64,000 nt of DNA from Lotus japonicus (lineage: Eukaryota; Streptophyta; Magnoliopsida; Fabales; Fabaceae): assembly GCF_012489685.1 (NCBI RefSeq), contig NC_080041.1:103633760-103697759 (forward strand), read 5' to 3'. How positions within the stretch are numbered: the stretch's first letter is position 1; every line of letters begins with the position of its first letter. Positions 1 to 11,362 of this stretch are shown here, piece after piece. The position numbers and the translations under genes are program-made. Below the pieces are notes generated by a model. That model was not told the origin of the DNA. It saw nothing but the letters and a program-made list of their open reading frames with translations, and did no database searches.

Positions 1-957
1 TTATTCCCCAAAACATAACATTTCCGGAAATATAATTTCATATAGCTTCGAATAAATTCCCTTGCAACTATTTCAGTTTTGTCCATGCAAGTTATTGTTT
101 TTTTGTCAAGTCCATGTTAACTTTATCCAAATATTGCTTATTACAAAGGGACATGGTGGAGATGATTTGGGCTAAGTAGTGGGTTGCAGGCTTATCTTTC
201 TTGATTTTGGAATGGTTACCAAAGTAGAAAATATTAATGATGCAATTTAAAAATCATTAAATATAATAAGCAGAAAAAGTTGGCTTTTTACATGGGTAGT
301 GTAGTTTATACAAAATTTTACCAAATGAATGTAACATTTTTTAATTACAAAATTAGTGTAAAATGTCGCTCTAAGGGGTGATACCTCCTTTTTTATGAAA
401 TGGCTGCCAAATGTGACATTTTTTTTACTTTCTTTGTTAGTGACAAAAGCAAATCTGTCACAATACCTGCCCGGCCGTTTTTTTGTTCTTGTAGATGCTT
501 GGTCGTTATTGTTAATTGCTTATATGTTCATGTGATTGATGATTGCATGTAAAAGTGGAGAGCAAAATATAGAAATTATCGAAATATTCTCATGTTTTCG
601 ATGCAGAATACCTATGGATTGTTCGCAAAAATGTGACATTTATATTTTATACCTTCAAAATGTTGTAGTCATGTTGATTATAGGATGACTATTGATCAAT
701 ATGTGGATGAATTAATATGACTTATACAAAAATTGAATAACTGTATCACATAATGTGACACTGATGAATTGAAAATTTTACCAAAATGATCTAGATTTAT
801 AGCAATATCAAAAAAATCATCAAAATGGTTTTAAATGCATTTCAATAATCATCAAGGTTTGAGTTCCTTAAAAATGCTTTGAAACCATTTTGAGAGTCTT
901 TTTCCTATAGTCATACATCTAGACCATTTTAATAAGTTTTTCAATTTCACATTATGT
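1..957. other. AT-rich intergenic sequence
   Basis: No coding, RNA or clearly bounded repeat feature is visible. The sequence is AT-rich with many short stops in all frames. Confidence 0.6.
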
Positions 958-965
958 GGTATGGG

Positions 966-1671
966 TAGGGGTGAATATAAGTCAAGCCAAGCCAAGCTTT
1001 GCGTGACCCAAGCCTATCTTGCATTCTCTTTTCGGGGCCCAAGCCTGGCTTGCAGCCTTTCACAAGCCGAATTTTAAGGCTTGACTTGGCCTATTAAAAG
1101 GTATGGCTTGGCTTGGCCCAAGCCTGACCTATATTTTAAAGCTTATTTAACAGACAATCATCTAAAGAAGGTCCACGAGGTCGTGGACTATAGGGTAATA
1201 GACTAACGAGTTAATATGTCTTTTTCTATATCATTACATCTAAAGAAGGTCAATGAGTCGCGAACTATGTTCTAATAGACCGACGGACTAATATGTCTTT
1301 CTATATATCATTGCATTTCAAAGAACAAAATCTACACTTATTTAAAACAAACACAACTATAAGGGAAGGATATATGATTTGTATAAACATGAAAACCAAA
1401 TTAAATAGTATACTATTTTGGTGCTAGAGTTTCTAAAGTATATTTCAGTTATTATATTTATTTATATTATTAATAAAAAATATTATATAAATAAACCGAC
1501 GTATCAAGTCAGATAGACTTTTTTGATAGCTTGGCCCTAACCTTTTTAGTTAATCAAACATTTTAAAAAGCCTAGGCCCAACCTTTTTAATAAACGAGTT
1601 AAGCCAAGCCAAGCCTTTGACGAGCCAAGTCGTAGGCCCCTGATAAGCCGCCCGACTTATTTCCACCCCTA
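966..1671. mobile_element. hAT-like non-autonomous element, copy 1
   Basis: The element opens with TAGGGGTGAATATAAG and closes with the inverse CTTATTTCCACCCCTA, giving terminal inverted repeats that begin TAGGGGTG as in many hAT elements. The flanking 8-mers ggtatggg (958-965) and ggtacggc (1672-1679) agree at 6 of 8 positions and could be a decayed 8-bp hAT target duplication. The interior is a series of degenerate inverted copies of an AAGCCAAGCC motif and has no ORF. A second family member lies at 7164-7793 in opposite orientation; both share an internal AAGAACAAAATC stretch. Confidence 0.65.
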
Positions 1672-1679
1672 GGTACGGC

Positions 1680-3224
1680 TATTTGATTTTTTTACAATTT
1701 TTTCCTAATTAGCGTTGGCCGTAGAGTCCGCCTGGATGTAAAAAAAAAAAGAACTATAGAGTTCGCCTGTACGAACAACGCTAAGGGAATGACGTTTGTG
1801 TCAACCCTCGTTTATGTCGTGTCACGACTTAAATTCAGCTAAACTGGCGCTAATTTGTAGCATCGGCCACTTAGCCGACCTTACTCATTAGCTTCAAGCC
1901 TTTAAGGGATATTGCTTCGACGCTAACCCTTTATTTTTATCTCCTCTTTCTTTTTCATTATATGACCTATCATATATACATTTTTTTTTTATCTTTCTCC
2001 TCACTATACCTCTTCTAAAATAAAATGTGTGAATTAATTTTATTTTCATATACAAACTCATTTTCAACCTAATATGTTTGCATGAATTAACATAAAGATG
2101 AGCCGACAAAAGCAAAGAGCATGCGCACGCTTATACGACAAAGTAAATGTCTCAAAGACAAAATGTGAAGGACAAACAGTTATACATATATATCCCAACC
2201 AAGCATGTTACGTATCCAGTTACTCTACTCAATCCCACAGAGACAAGATGTGTTGTTTTTCACTTTATTGGCTAAAAATTTCTTTAAGACCTTCTTTTTT
2301 ATGCTCGGTCTAAAACTTTAAAATTGCGTCATGATTTCATTTACAAGATAACTGTTGGTTTATTACTAGAACGTACACTTCTATCTGATACGAAGAAATT
2401 TAGGTAAGAATTGCAAGAATAGTGTTTTTAACCAATGAGAGGAGTTGTTGGAAATCATATACAGCTTGAAGAGAAAATGGACAAAAAAAAAGCATCATAA
2501 GCCAAATACCATTCTTGCATTTCTTAAAAACAGGTTTCGTAAAGTTTGTCATTTCCCTTATTATGATAAAATAAACCTTTGCTGAGAATAGTAGAGTATA
2601 TCTAATAATATTAAGAAAGTTAAGTGTTAAGAACCAAATGTAAGATATGAGACCTGAGTCTCATATTAAAAGTATGAGATCGATTCTATCATTTTAATGT
2701 GGTAGGACGGTCTATCATGAACCGAATCGAACCGGACCTGATGAAACTGAGTCATTTTTGTGAATTTAGTCTGGTCGGACCGATTCACGATAACATAAAC
2801 TGATTTATTTAGGTTTGGTTCGGTTTTTCAGTTTGGGCTGGAGCCCGACCGAATCGATCGAAATAACTTTAATATAAAATATAAAAAAACAACCCAATCA
2901 ACCCAGGCCCACTTTCTCAACCCTCAACCTTAGGTTTAAAACTCTCACTTTACAAAACCCTAGCAAACCCAGCCGTCACACACCTTTTCTTCTCTTCTTC
3001 CCCACGGCGAGCCACCACCACGCACAGCCTCCACCATGCACAGCCACGACCACGCACATATGCATCCACGACCCACCATTCCTTCTCTTCCTCTCTGATC
3101 ATCGTGTTCCACCACACCTCACCACCACCACCTTCTTCTTCTCTGAGGTCTCTCGCGCCTTCACCATGACCCATGGAGATCTAGCACCGCCACAACCTTT
3201 TCCTGCTGAGGTCCAGCGCTGCCA
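1680..3224. other. Intergenic sequence without a supported gene
   Basis: Only short random ORFs are present. From about 2700 to 2880 there are repeated AACCGAAC/GGTTCGG words, and from about 2940 to 3220 a CT/CCACCA-rich stretch. Both look repeat-derived but could not be assigned. Confidence 0.45.
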
Positions 3225-3234
3225 CCACATGAAG

Positions 3235-3433
3235 AGACCAACCAAATGGCAGACTGCTTAGCAAATATGGCGCATCAACTGGACACAGATACCTATGTTA
3301 TGGAGAGTCCCCCTACTCAATGTTCAAACCTGCTTCTGTTTGATTGTATCATGAGAGTTTCATTCCCAAGTTCTACCGTCGTGTAGTTCTCTCTTGCTTC
3401 GGCCTTAGTCCTCTTTATAACCAAAAAAAAAAT
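3235..3433 (+). pseudogene. 5'-truncated LINE tail with RNase H C-terminus
   Basis: The frame at about 3240-3386 reads T-N-Q-M-A-D-C-L-A-N-M-A-H and then a proline-rich tail ending near SFPSS. This matches the C-terminal end of the RVT_3 RNase H domain that closes ORF2 of plant L1-type LINEs (N-x-x-A-D-x-L-A motif). A stop codon follows, then about 45 bases and an A9-10 run at 3422-3432, consistent with a retroposed 3' end. The upstream reverse transcriptase is absent, so this is a dead 5'-truncated copy. No target duplication was found. Confidence 0.55.
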
Positions 3434-3484
3434 TAGTTAAATAATTTGGTAGTGCAAAGATACATTCATCTTCAGCTAACACTC

Positions 3485-3660
3485 AACAATGATATATACA
3501 CACCTCCTTTTTTATACACTTCATTTCCACTTATTTTTATTTCTATCTCTCTCCTCTTATCATCTATCACATCTTATATTTTCTCTCTCTTACTTTTTCT
3601 TTTCTTTTTATCTCTCTCCTCCTCCATCTATTTCCACCTCATTTTGAGGTGTGAACAAAT
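3485..3660. mobile_element. MITE, ACACCTC family, copy 1
   Basis: The ends read CAATGATATATACACACCTC and GAGGTGTGAAC, an inverted pair around a CT-rich core. The element is nearly the reverse complement of the copy at 59176-59358 and is related to the one at 39020-39193. There is no coding potential. Confidence 0.6.
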
Positions 3661-4149
3661 AATTATCCATTTCCACGACGAACTTTTGTTTGACGCTATA
3701 TTTTTCAAGGACGAATTTGAGAGCACCCTCTTGCTAATTCAAGATTCGATCCTAGTTTCTTTCAAGCTCTCACTATAGTATGCATTAAGAACGCATCATG
3801 ATCCTTTAATGATAGAGACTACTATTAATTTGAAAATTGTGCAATTAATATGATTGGAGTGGTGGTGCCTTGGTCGTCCAAGGGGTTTGGAAATGATTGG
3901 AATAATTCTGAATGGAAATTGCTATCCCAAGTTCAATCATGAATGACTTCACCTATATAGTCCCTCTCACCCAACCGGCTCTAGGACCTGAATTTGTAGA
4001 ACAATTTGCTTTGTTCATGTTCTCTTTCAAGATAGTGAAACCTAATCAAATTAGACATAGCTTGTATGCAATTTTAAATTAAAATTGTAATCGAACCTCA
4101 TTGTCAAGGGTTTAAAGATTTGCACAATCTTTTAAAATAAAATAAAATT
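3661..4149. other. Intergenic sequence, nothing recognised
   Basis: AT-rich sequence with no supported gene or bounded repeat. Confidence 0.5.
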
Positions 4150-4159
4150 GCACAATGAT

Positions 4160-5587
4160 GGAGACGGACCAATTAATTTTTGAAGTGGTTTATCGGTGAT
4201 TCACTATTAATAATTGTTGATATAGTTATTTTTAATTAAGGCTTAAATACTCTGGAGGTCCCTAGAATTGTATGGCGTACGAAAATAAGTCCCTGAATTT
4301 TTTTTTTCTATTCCGGATCCCTGGAAATAAAATTTAATCGAAATAATTCCCTACGGCCCCACGGGTGTTTTCACCCTATGTGTCACAAATTTTACCCTGT
4401 CATCATGTCCACATGACTTTTTATATATCCTAGTCAATTTTTTTAATTCTACAACTTATTAAATAGTCAAAAATTAAAATCCGAAAATAAAAAAATTAAA
4501 AACCCAAAACATTCTTCATCTTCTTCTAACATCTTCATCATCTTCAAACATCTTCATCACCATCTTCAACATAAAATCCAGAAAAATCCAAAAAGTAAAA
4601 AATCAATCCCCTCAAACCCACTCATACTCCAATCTCCTTCATCCCCATGACCTCCATCATCTGCATCATTTTCATCTTCACCATATCCATCTTCATCCCC
4701 ACCTTTCCTTAAAATATAAAACCCAGAACCCCAACCCATTCACTCGCCTCCCTCCACATACTCCCACCAAACCCCCTTTAATTCTCCTCTCTTCCACTCT
4801 CCATTCATCAACCTCTCTCCCTCGAATCCCTCTCCCTTCCTTCCAACGTAAATCCCTTTCTTTGCTCATTACAACACAGAAGCTGAAAACCAGAGAAAGA
4901 GAGGAAGACAAGAACCACATCTGCAAAGGGGAAGACATACCCTCCAACCAGAAATTTACAAGATGGGTGTGGGTTGGGTCGGAGCACTGCTGAAGTCGCC
5001 ACCACCAGAGCCTCCTGGACCCCAAACCTGTCACCGTCGCACACCACCACCGGACCCATATTGTACCCACTTCCGGACCCGGATCCACATCCAAATCCCC
5101 AGCCCCTACCAATCTCCCTGATCCTGAACCATAGTCCCATCCACCGCTGGACCTTGGCTGGAACTCTGGAGATCCTCTTCTGCCTTTTAGGTTTAGTTTT
5201 GCTATGATTTAATGATTTAATTTGTTAGGGATTAAGGATTAGGGATTATTAGATTTAGGGATTAATTTTAAACTTAAAATGTTTAATTATTATTTATTAA
5301 TCCATGTGTAATAAACGAAATTTATAAAAGCCACGTGAATCGATGACTGTGCAAAAATAGAGCCACATAAGCTGGTAACACAGATAAGGACTTATTTTGA
5401 TTAATTTTTTTTCCCAGGGATCCGTAATCGGAAAAAAATAATTTCAGGGACTTATTTTCGTACACCATACAATTTCAGGGACTTCCAGAGTATTTAAGGT
5501 TTTAATTAATTGATAATCATAAATCAATAACTATTATTAGTGAATCATTAATAGACCACTTTAAAATTGGTACATCCTATACTCTTC
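4160..5587. mobile_element. Outer MITE that hosts a nested MULE
   Basis: The 10-bp direct repeat GCACAATGAT (4150-4159 and 5588-5597) flanks this interval and fits a target duplication. The inner ends form an imperfect inverted repeat of about 50 bp: ACCAATTAATTTTTGAAGTGG on the left corresponds to CCACTTTAAAATTGGT on the right, followed by GATTCACTA and its inverse. A second element (4240-5500) sits in the middle with its own 9-bp duplication, so this MITE was about 160 bp before it was split. Confidence 0.55.
4240..5500. mobile_element. Mutator-like (MULE) non-autonomous element
   Basis: The terminal inverted repeats start GGCTTAAATACTCTGG on the left and ACCTTAAATACTCTGG (reverse complement) on the right. 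They stay similar for over 100 bp. The perfect 9-bp direct repeat TTTAATTAA at 4231-4239 and 5501-5509 is the Mutator-type target duplication. The interior (about 4490-5200) is C-rich and more GC-rich than its surroundings. It has minus-strand open frames of up to 139 codons (4693-5112) with no family resemblance that I recognise. These could be captured host sequence, but I cannot name a donor. The TIRs are clearly related to those of the 29736-34297 element. Confidence 0.75.
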
Positions 5588-5750
5588 GCACAATGATATA
5601 TGACCATGGCTCTGGAAGTTGAGGTTGTTGGAGTTGAAGATTTAGATCAGTGTATTATTAGAATCAGAAATGCTTCATTCCTTAAGGATCAGGGTGCAAT
5701 ACTGCAATACATTGATTTATGGGCTTTAATTGACAACCCTGAATTTGCTT

Positions 5751-5909
5751 TTTTTTTTACAGAAAAATTTATTTAATTGAAAAAAAAATTAAGATGAGAA
5801 CATCTCTCTCAAGTACGAATAAAGTGGAAAGAAAAGATTATCAGTTAAAGCTCAAAATCCAACCACACTAGACAACCACACCCATGAAATTTCCTATTAC
5901 CATTGCAGT
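5751..5909 (-). mobile_element. Short retroposon (SINE-like or LINE 3' end)
   Basis: A perfect 15-bp direct repeat ACCCTGAATTTGCTT (5736-5750 and 5910-5924) brackets 159 bp. The insert begins with T9 on the plus strand, so it is a poly(A)-tailed copy in minus orientation. The tail CTGTAAAAAAAA is the same as that of the LINE remnant ending near 19470, so it may have used the same machinery or be that LINE's 3' end. Confidence 0.65.
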
Positions 5910-5924
5910 ACCCTGAATTTGCTT

Positions 5925-7163
5925 ATATGCTTCCCTACTTGAATGAGTTGTATTTTAGACTTATGATCATAATTTTTTTTGTTATTCAGAAAAAAAAAAC
6001 TATGTCATGGAAATTTAAAACCTTGCTCATTGTTTTGTATCAAATTACAATTCAGTTCAGCCATGCTGATTCATGTAAATGTTTATAGCTCTGCTTCTCC
6101 TTCCGTAGCATCCTGTCTATTCATAAAAGTGAGAGTGATTAGTCACCAGCTTTAATGTCACCCCTCCTAGCTCTGATATAAGGCTTTTGTTATGAGTCAG
6201 TTTTTTCAGATGATGATATCCTCTAGAGATCCCCGCCACTGCTTGTTCAGTCCCTTTAGAAGCTCAGATATGCAAGCCTTATTCAATTTCCTTATTTAGT
6301 GTTTTGTAGTACAAGTATCAAGGTGCTCCTTGGCAGATCACAGAGGAAATTTTTTGTCTTCCTATAATCCTTTTCCATTTTCCTTTCAAAAAGGAGAAGG
6401 AATTTCGTTTTGTCTCTCTACATCTTCTTGGTTTTTTTTTTTTCTAACTTCATTCACCTCTTTAGTTGCTTTAAATTTATGATTTGAGTCTTAATTTTTA
6501 GACCACTGCATGGAACTATAACCCATAGATTACATCTTTAATTTACTTTTTCTTCCTATCTCTCTCTTAACATTGAGGTGAAGGTAAGGGACCAAGCGAG
6601 GTCATGGTCATGTTCCTTATACCAGCCATGTGTCAATTAAAAGTTTTGGGTTGAATAGGTTTTTTATCTTTACCTTTTATACACGAACCAAAACTGGTTT
6701 TTGAAAAAAAATTCCTCTGACCCTGAATTGTTTTTCCATGATGTCATAAAACATATGTGACATATATTTTTATCCAATTACCAACCTACGTGGATGGATG
6801 TCTAAATGACTCATGTGGGTTACAAACCCACAACCCAATGAATCAATAAGATTTTTTATAAATAAATTAATAACTACAATAAAAAAATTTTAACTCCCTT
6901 ATTTTCAATGTGATTGAATAATGAGTTATTTAACCCAAACATTTTCATTAGTCATTTAGACAACCCCACGTGAAAATATCAGTAAGATATAAGATATATG
7001 TATTCACATGCAATTTTCATCTCAAATTTAGTCATTAAAAATTCTCTTAGTCCTTTTCCTCCTCCTTGTTCTAATTCCTCTCCCCCTTTCCTTTCCGACC
7101 TCCACCACTACAACCCCAATCCAACCACCACATCCTTCCCCACCTTCCCTCACCTCTCCCTCA
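5925..7163. other. Intergenic sequence without a supported gene
   Basis: Short ORFs only, with T-rich stretches. No bounded repeat was recognised. Confidence 0.5.
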
Positions 7164-7793
7164 TAGGGGTGGAAATAAGCCAGGCCATCCAACAGGGGCT
7201 TGTGGCTTGACTGGTCAGAGGCTTGCCTTGGCTTAACTTGTTTATTAAAAAAGCTGGGCTTAAGCTTTTTAAAATCATTAATTAACTAAAAAGGCCAAGC
7301 TCAAGCTATCATAAAAGCTTATTTGGCTTGATAGGCCAACTTGTTATGAATTTATTTGGGATTGAGACTTATTATCATTGGTTTTATTTATATGTTTAAG
7401 ACTTGAGACATTATTATTAAATGATTTGTTTATGTTTAATTTTAATTTTGTGTTTTAAATAACTGAGATTTTGTTCTTTGAAATGCAATGATATATATGT
7501 TTTTTATTTATTTGAAAAGGAAATGCAATGATATATAAAAAAGCCTATTAACTCGCCGACCTTTTAATTAGCTCGTCAATCTATCGACATTCTTTAGATG
7601 AAATTGTCTAACGTCTATTAAATAAACTTTTAAGTAGGCTTGTAGGTCAAGCCAGACTTTATTATAAGTCAAGCCAAGCCTTAAAATTTGGCTTGTTAAC
7701 AGGTCACAAGTCAGGCTTGGGCCATAAAAGCACAATGCAGGCCAAATTTGGGCCACGCAAGGCTTGACTTGCCTTGACTTATTTCCACCCCTA
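7164..7793. mobile_element. hAT-like non-autonomous element, copy 2
   Basis: The ends TAGGGGTGGAAATAAG and CTTATTTCCACCCCTA are perfect inverted repeats over at least 16 bp and match copy 1. The internal GATTTTGTTCTTT stretch is the reverse of that in copy 1, so the two lie in opposite orientations. The flanks are pyrimidine-rich and no clear 8-bp duplication could be fixed. No coding capacity. Confidence 0.65.
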
Positions 7794-8324
7794 CATCCCT
7801 CCCCTTTTCCAATTCTCATCCAGCTTCATCTTCACCACCAGCTACGGAGTAGGCAGGCACATCAAATGTGACAACGCTTCAAACAATTCAAAAGCCAAAG
7901 CCATATGCTTCACGTTATCAACTAAGATTTGACTTCCAAATCCACAATCACAATAAACCAGACTCAGCTACCTCCTCATATCATAGCAAAACCCAATACA
8001 ACCTTCGAAATACCCAAATCTCAAAAACCATAAATAAGGTTTCAGCTGACAAATGGATTAATTTGATGGATATAAATTGTAATGGATGAAAAATAACAAT
8101 CCATTGAAATTGTTTAAGAAAACCCGGTCCATCCATTATCCTTATAATACAATGTACCCAACCTATCCAATAGTGAATTTTCAATGGATGGATATCCAAT
8201 CCATCCATTAACCTAGTTTTTTTTCTACAAATTTTTTATAATTTTTAATTTGTGAAAAAAAAAAATAATATTCTCCTTCTTCTCCTTCTTCTCTCTATGT
8301 CCCCTTTGTATCTCTCTCCTTTTG
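7794..8324. other. Intergenic sequence, nothing recognised
   Basis: No coding or repeat feature with clear ends. Confidence 0.45.
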
Positions 8325-9609
8325 ACATGACACCGACCTAAACCCTTTATTCGATCATATGTGACTCGCTCGACCCAACACTAACCTTAACCATAAATTC
8401 AACCCAACGTGAACCTAAACCCTTAATTCGACCCAGCGCATTCATTAATCCTAAATCTGACCCAACACCGACCTAAACCCTAAAATTAACTCAACGCCAA
8501 CCTTGACTCTAAATCCGACATGAAGCCGACCTAAACCCTAAATTCGACTACTTGTTGACGTAAACCCTAAATTCGACCTAACACAGCCCAAAACCCTAAA
8601 TCTAACTCAACGTTGACCTAAACCCTAAACCTGACTTCAACCCTAAATCCGAACCGACACCGAGCCTAACCCTAAATTTTACATGATGTCGACCGAAACC
8701 ATAAACCTAACATGACACCGACGTAAACCTTAAATATGACCTTAGGCCATCCTTAACCCTAAATTCGACTTGTCACCGACCTAAACCCTAAATTCGACCC
8801 AACACCCATTAGGCCAAAGAAAGGACCAAACAAAGGATATAGTTTAAAACTCGGGGGATAAAACTCCACATTGGGCTTTAAAGAGCAAACCATAAGTGGA
8901 CTAGACACCACATCTTTCACCCAAAACTTTAAGACAATGGGTGTATGAGTCCTCACACTTATAAACCACTCAAACTTATCCTTATCTTTCAATGTGGGAC
9001 TTACTCACACTTGATACCACAACAATCTCCCCTCAAGTGTGAGTCCATCTCAAACGAAAGCTAGACTTGTACTCAAGCAGAACCTCATAGGCCGTCATTT
9101 TGGGCTTGTGCTCTTGAGTCTCAAAGGCCCATGGTCCATGGTCAAACAACAATCGGCTTTGATACCACTGTTGGGCCAAAGAAAGGACCAAACAAAGGAG
9201 AAGGTTTAAACCTCGAGGGATAAAACTCCACATTGGGCTTTAAAGAGCAAACCATAAGTGGACCAGACACCACATCTTTCACCCAAAACTTTAAGGCAAT
9301 GAGTGTATGAGTCCTCACACTTATAAACCAATCAAACTTATCCTCATCTTCCAATGTGAGACTTACTCACACTTGATACCACAATAACACTTACCAAAAC
9401 CCTAAATCTGACTCAACAATAACCTCAACCCTATATCCAACCTGACGCTTAACTAAACCCTAAATATGACCATATGTTGAGCTTAACCCTAAATTTAACA
9501 TGACGTACGTTGACCTAAGCCCTAAATCGATCCTGACGTGACTCGCCCAGCTTCATACCAACCTACCTGACCTAACACTTACCTAGACCCTAAATATTAA
9601 TTAATGCGT
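8325..9609. repeat. 29-bp minisatellite with telomere-like core
   Basis: About 20 degenerate units of 29 bp with the consensus GACCCAACACCGACC + TAAACCCTAAATTC run from 8325 to 8805 and continue from 9386 to 9609. Each unit carries CCTAAACCCTAAA, which matches the plant telomere repeat (CCCTAAA)n over one to two units, but the 29-bp period is not telomeric. Units vary by several substitutions and a few are shortened. The array is interrupted at 8806-9385 by a TRIM element. Confidence 0.75.
8806..9385 (-). mobile_element. TRIM (terminal-repeat retrotransposon in miniature)
   Basis: Two direct repeats of about 218 bp (8806-9023 and 9168-9385) flank about 144 bp. Next to the right repeat the minus strand reads TGGTATCAAAGC, a primer binding site one base away from the classic initiator-Met tRNA site TGGTATCAGAGC. 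Next to the left repeat the minus strand reads CTTGAGGGGAGAT, a polypurine tract. Orientation is therefore minus, with the right repeat as 5' LTR. The direct repeat AACAC (8801-8805, 9386-9390) is the target duplication: removing the element and one copy restores a 29-bp minisatellite unit. The element has no ORF and would depend on proteins from elsewhere. Confidence 0.8.
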
Positions 9610-9845
9610 TTTAAATTAAAGATATTTTTTTCAAAATATTTTATTTTTATATTATCTATCATTATTCAACACTTCATCTAACAAAAGACTGTATTAATTT
9701 AAATGATATAATATGTTATAGAGTACACGACCAAACACTTTAATATTAATATATTTTACCATATTTTATCCTATCAGGTCTAATAATATCAAAATTTAAA
9801 CTATACAACATATCAAACATATTCTTACGTATATCATTGTTTTAT

Positions 9846-11346
9846 TTTTCTTGAAAGTGAAAGTTTTATTAGATGGAATGGTTGATGACACAAACATAAT
9901 TCAACAAAGTAAGCATAATCCCCTCCAATAATACACAACAATACCTAAAAATCACATAGCTCTGGTGCGCCCAAATATATAACTTTAGAAATCAAGCACC
10001 TAATGAACACCTACCCTACAAAATGCAGGAAAACCGCAAGCGATATTGACAAGGTCCAAAATCGGATCAAGCACTATATGACCAATGAGAAGGAACATAT
10101 GTCGAGGACCGAGATATGGGAAAGAAACGCCACATAACCCAACAAAAATAGAGCTCCTCTCGCAATTGGAGGGGACACGAATCAACACAGGACAACAACC
10201 TGAAAGCGAAAGCATAAAAACCTAAGGGGGTCAAACCCAACAACGACCCTGATCAGCACACGGTTGACTCGAAACTTCACCACCTTCATTGCTGACCTCG
10301 AGCAGCACTCCGGAGCTTAGAAACTATAACACCCAAAACAGAACCATGGCAACAAACAACACCACATCAGTTGCATCGTGTCTTCGGCCATAACTCCACA
10401 TTGCAACACATCACAAACAGATATAGAAGAATCCCCAGATCTGTCGCCGACGCAAAAGTTGTAGAAAGGCGGAGGAGAATAAACAACATTCAGCACTCCG
10501 AGGGCACCAATTCAAAACGATATCTAGAGATGAAGTAGTTACCATCTATTACTTTATTGTGTTTCGTTGTCATGAGCTTCTAGAAACAATAGGTAATAAC
10601 ACATCTCCCAACAGTAATATTTGGTGTTGGATTTACCTCAGAAACTGATAGAGGAAGCCAAAACCGAAGCTCAAAGATGATCCAAATGAGATTATGCATC
10701 CTACCTTTTACCCAAAGATTAAAAGACCGATAGTAAACCAAGTTGCGGTACTAAAAGCTCTATGGAAGAACTAATGCCTCTAATGATTCGAAGGCTACAC
10801 TTTGGAAGGTGAACCTTCGCTAGGTTCTGACCCGACATCTAGGAAAAGAGAAAGAGGCGCTAGAGCACTGGAATAAAGGTCGGCTGCTGCGAGGTTAGAA
10901 CTTCACATAATACAGGGGAGTTGCAAATAGAGGCATAAAAAACAGTAACACCACCGCCACTCCGAGACAAGCCGCCCAGACCTACCGCTGCACGCCCAAG
11001 AACCACCGCCGACACCCACGAACAAGCCAGCCACCACCAGACCCAACAAAGTCAGATCTGAGCGAAAAAACGAAGCCAGATCCGTAAGGAACCACGCCCC
11101 CAACAAAGAAAGAGACTCCGGGCGGCAAGTATGGTGAAAAAAGGATAAAAAACGATGGGGGAGGCTCAAGGGAGGGGGCTGAGCTAGGTAAAGGAGAAAA
11201 GAGATCGAGGTAAGGAAAGGAAGGGGAGAAAACGAGAGGGATGGAACGAGAAGTTACTACGCGCCAGGAGAGGGAACGACCACCCACGCAGAGCCATTTG
11301 TTTGGTTGGTCATAGATAGGGTTTTGCTAGCCAGAAGAAGGAAGGT
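9846..11346 (-). mobile_element. LINE-type retroposon, 1.5 kb, no reverse transcriptase
   Basis: A perfect 16-bp direct repeat TATATCATTGTTTTAT (9830-9845 and 11347-11362) brackets 1501 bp. On the minus strand the insert ends with AATAAAACTTTCAC and a short A-rich tail, typical of target-primed retroposition. The interior is more GC-rich than its surroundings. Its longest minus-strand frames (10903-11169, 10982-11287) are low-complexity, and no RT or endonuclease motif is visible. It could be an internally deleted LINE, a non-autonomous derivative or a retrocopy of an unknown transcript. Confidence 0.6.
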
Positions 11347-11362
11347 TATATCATTGTTTTAT

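Noticed and set aside
4693..5140. Open frames of 110-139 codons on the minus strand
   Set aside because: They overlap each other in different frames inside a C-rich MULE interior, with biased composition and no family motif. Kept only as possible captured sequence.
8759..9354. Two similar minus-strand frames starting MKDKDKFEWF and MEDEDKFDWF
   Set aside because: They are the same LTR sequence read twice in the TRIM element, not a duplicated gene.
8325..9609. Possible CRISPR-like array or true telomere
   Set aside because: Units are contiguous, degenerate and without spacers, so not CRISPR. The 29-bp period and internal position exclude a functional telomere.
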